DNA from: Clostridium thermosuccinogenes
Lineage (GTDB): Bacteria; Bacillota; Clostridia; Acetivibrionales; DSM-5807
Assembly: GCF_002896855.1 (NCBI RefSeq)
Contig: NZ_CP021850.1
Span: 2,939,665-3,003,664 of the forward strand
Reading direction: 5' to 3'
DNA: 64,000 nt
Under the pieces are notes generated by a model, which ran no database searches, was not told where the DNA came from, and saw nothing but the letters and a program-made list of their open reading frames with translations. Position numbers and translations under genes: made by a program. Below, in pieces: positions 63,251 through 64,000 of the stretch. Position 1 is the first letter of the stretch. Each line of letters opens with the position of its first letter.

Positions 63251-64000
63251 AGCTCTTGACTTTAATTAGCTGGTCTTATTGTATGTATTGAGTATCAGAA
63301 GCCCACTTTTTTTATAGACAGGAGCGTTGTTCGGGACTGAATTGTCATAACAACAGTTGAGGTTGTTTCCTTTTCTCTTGTCGAAGCGCTAGGTGAGATA
63401 TAGCTTTATGACTTTTGACATGCTTTCCTTTTCCTCCTTTTTATACACAACCGGAATATTTAGAAGCGAGTTAGAACAATGTTTACATTATTATGTTTTT
63501 TGTTTACAAAATGTAAACCTTATTACAAAAATAGTATATAATATACTGTGCAAAATGTCAATATGCAATTGTGCAATTTATAAATTTTTAAATGTAGGTT
63601 AATCTTATGCCTGAGATAATAATAGAACAAAATAATAATATAATCAATTATATAAAAATGCTAAAATTGCCTTATCTGCATAAACATTTACAATTTACTG
63701 CACAACACTAATAACGACACTTAATTTACAATTTGCTGTATTGTGCAATTTTACCATTTTGTAAACCGCTTAAGTAACTCTTATTTACACTAAAATGATT
63801 ATCACTCGATTTCATAAGTTTACATTATTAAGTGAATTGTTATAGGGTATAAGGATTCTTGCGCCCAACAATATAATATTGCTAAAAAGATGACATCCTG
63901 TTAGAATATAAAATAAACAATAGATTTTACAGTAGATGACATGTAAACCAATACAGCATTTCAAGGTGCTTTGGGTAATGAGATTTGAAAAACAGTGAAA
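63251..64000. other. AT-rich noncoding tail with repeated TTTACA/TGTAAAC motifs
   Basis: There is no gene in 750 bases. GTTTACA-AAA-TGTAAAC at 63502-63518 is a perfect palindrome, AGTATATAATATACT (63533-63547) another. Further TTTACA/TGTAAA and TGTGCAATT/TGCACAA motifs recur between 63480 and 63950. Near 63893 the sequence AGATGACATCCTGTTA matches the leader of the ISLre2 element (about 48946). Confidence 0.55.

Overview
The window reads as chromosomal DNA of a low-to-moderate GC Bacillota, most likely an anaerobic member of class Clostridia. The signs are strong purine-rich Shine-Dalgarno sites, several TTG/GTG starts, lipoprotein-type sugar ABC transport without its own ATPase, flavodoxin/iron-sulfur flavoprotein genes, and RCC1-repeat and stalk-domain exported proteins. 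The genus cannot be fixed from the sequence alone. No rRNA, tRNA or CRISPR array was recognised.

Layout. 1-9.3 kb: the 3' part of a DHA2-type MFS exporter, a small membrane protein, a complete IS66-family element with a perfect 8-bp target duplication, a small flavoprotein operon, a P-loop kinase, an exported RCC1-repeat protein and the stump of an AAA ATPase gene. 9.3-26 kb: housekeeping-type and accessory single genes (BrnQ, two DinB-like proteins, polysaccharide deacetylase, alpha/beta hydrolase, TtcA-like thiolase, methyltransferase, ANT(6)-like adenylyltransferase, GH78 rhamnosidase), broken up by an IS66 copy and an IS256-family element. 26-31.5 kb: debris made of a truncated ABC permease, a second IS66 copy, a glycosyltransferase fragment, an IS630 element with an in-frame stop and an unassigned gene tail. 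31.5-40.1 kb: three drug/stress-type regulatory units (MerR-CPBP, MarR-MATE plus a small protein, MATE, MerR-GyrI) with two visible regulator-type promoters, plus two eroded genes. 40.1-51.5 kb: a transposon pile-up: a third IS66 copy inside a radical SAM gene, a frameshifted IS256-like element, an IS110 element, and an ISLre2 element inside an IS4-like element that itself splits a membrane-protein gene. 51.5-61.5 kb: a complete seven-gene fructan-use operon on the minus strand (two permeases, binding lipoprotein, domain-rich lipoprotein, surface GH32, cytoplasmic GH32, fructokinase). 61.5-64 kb: a second IS110 element and an AT-rich tail full of TTTACA/TGTAAAC motifs.

How the parts work together. 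The fructan operon is the only long coherent pathway: surface hydrolysis, capture, import (ATPase presumably encoded elsewhere), intracellular hydrolysis and phosphorylation of fructose. The regulator-transporter pairs at 32-40 kb look like efflux or envelope-stress responses. The rest of the window is dominated by transposition, and many genes are demonstrably cut or decaying.

The most notable unannotated signals are the structured leaders of both IS110 elements (candidate bridge RNAs), a degenerate dispersed intergenic repeat family, a perfect MarR palindrome over a consensus promoter, a 19-bp-spacer MerR promoter, and several genes whose pre-insertion reading frames can be rebuilt across the insertion sequences.
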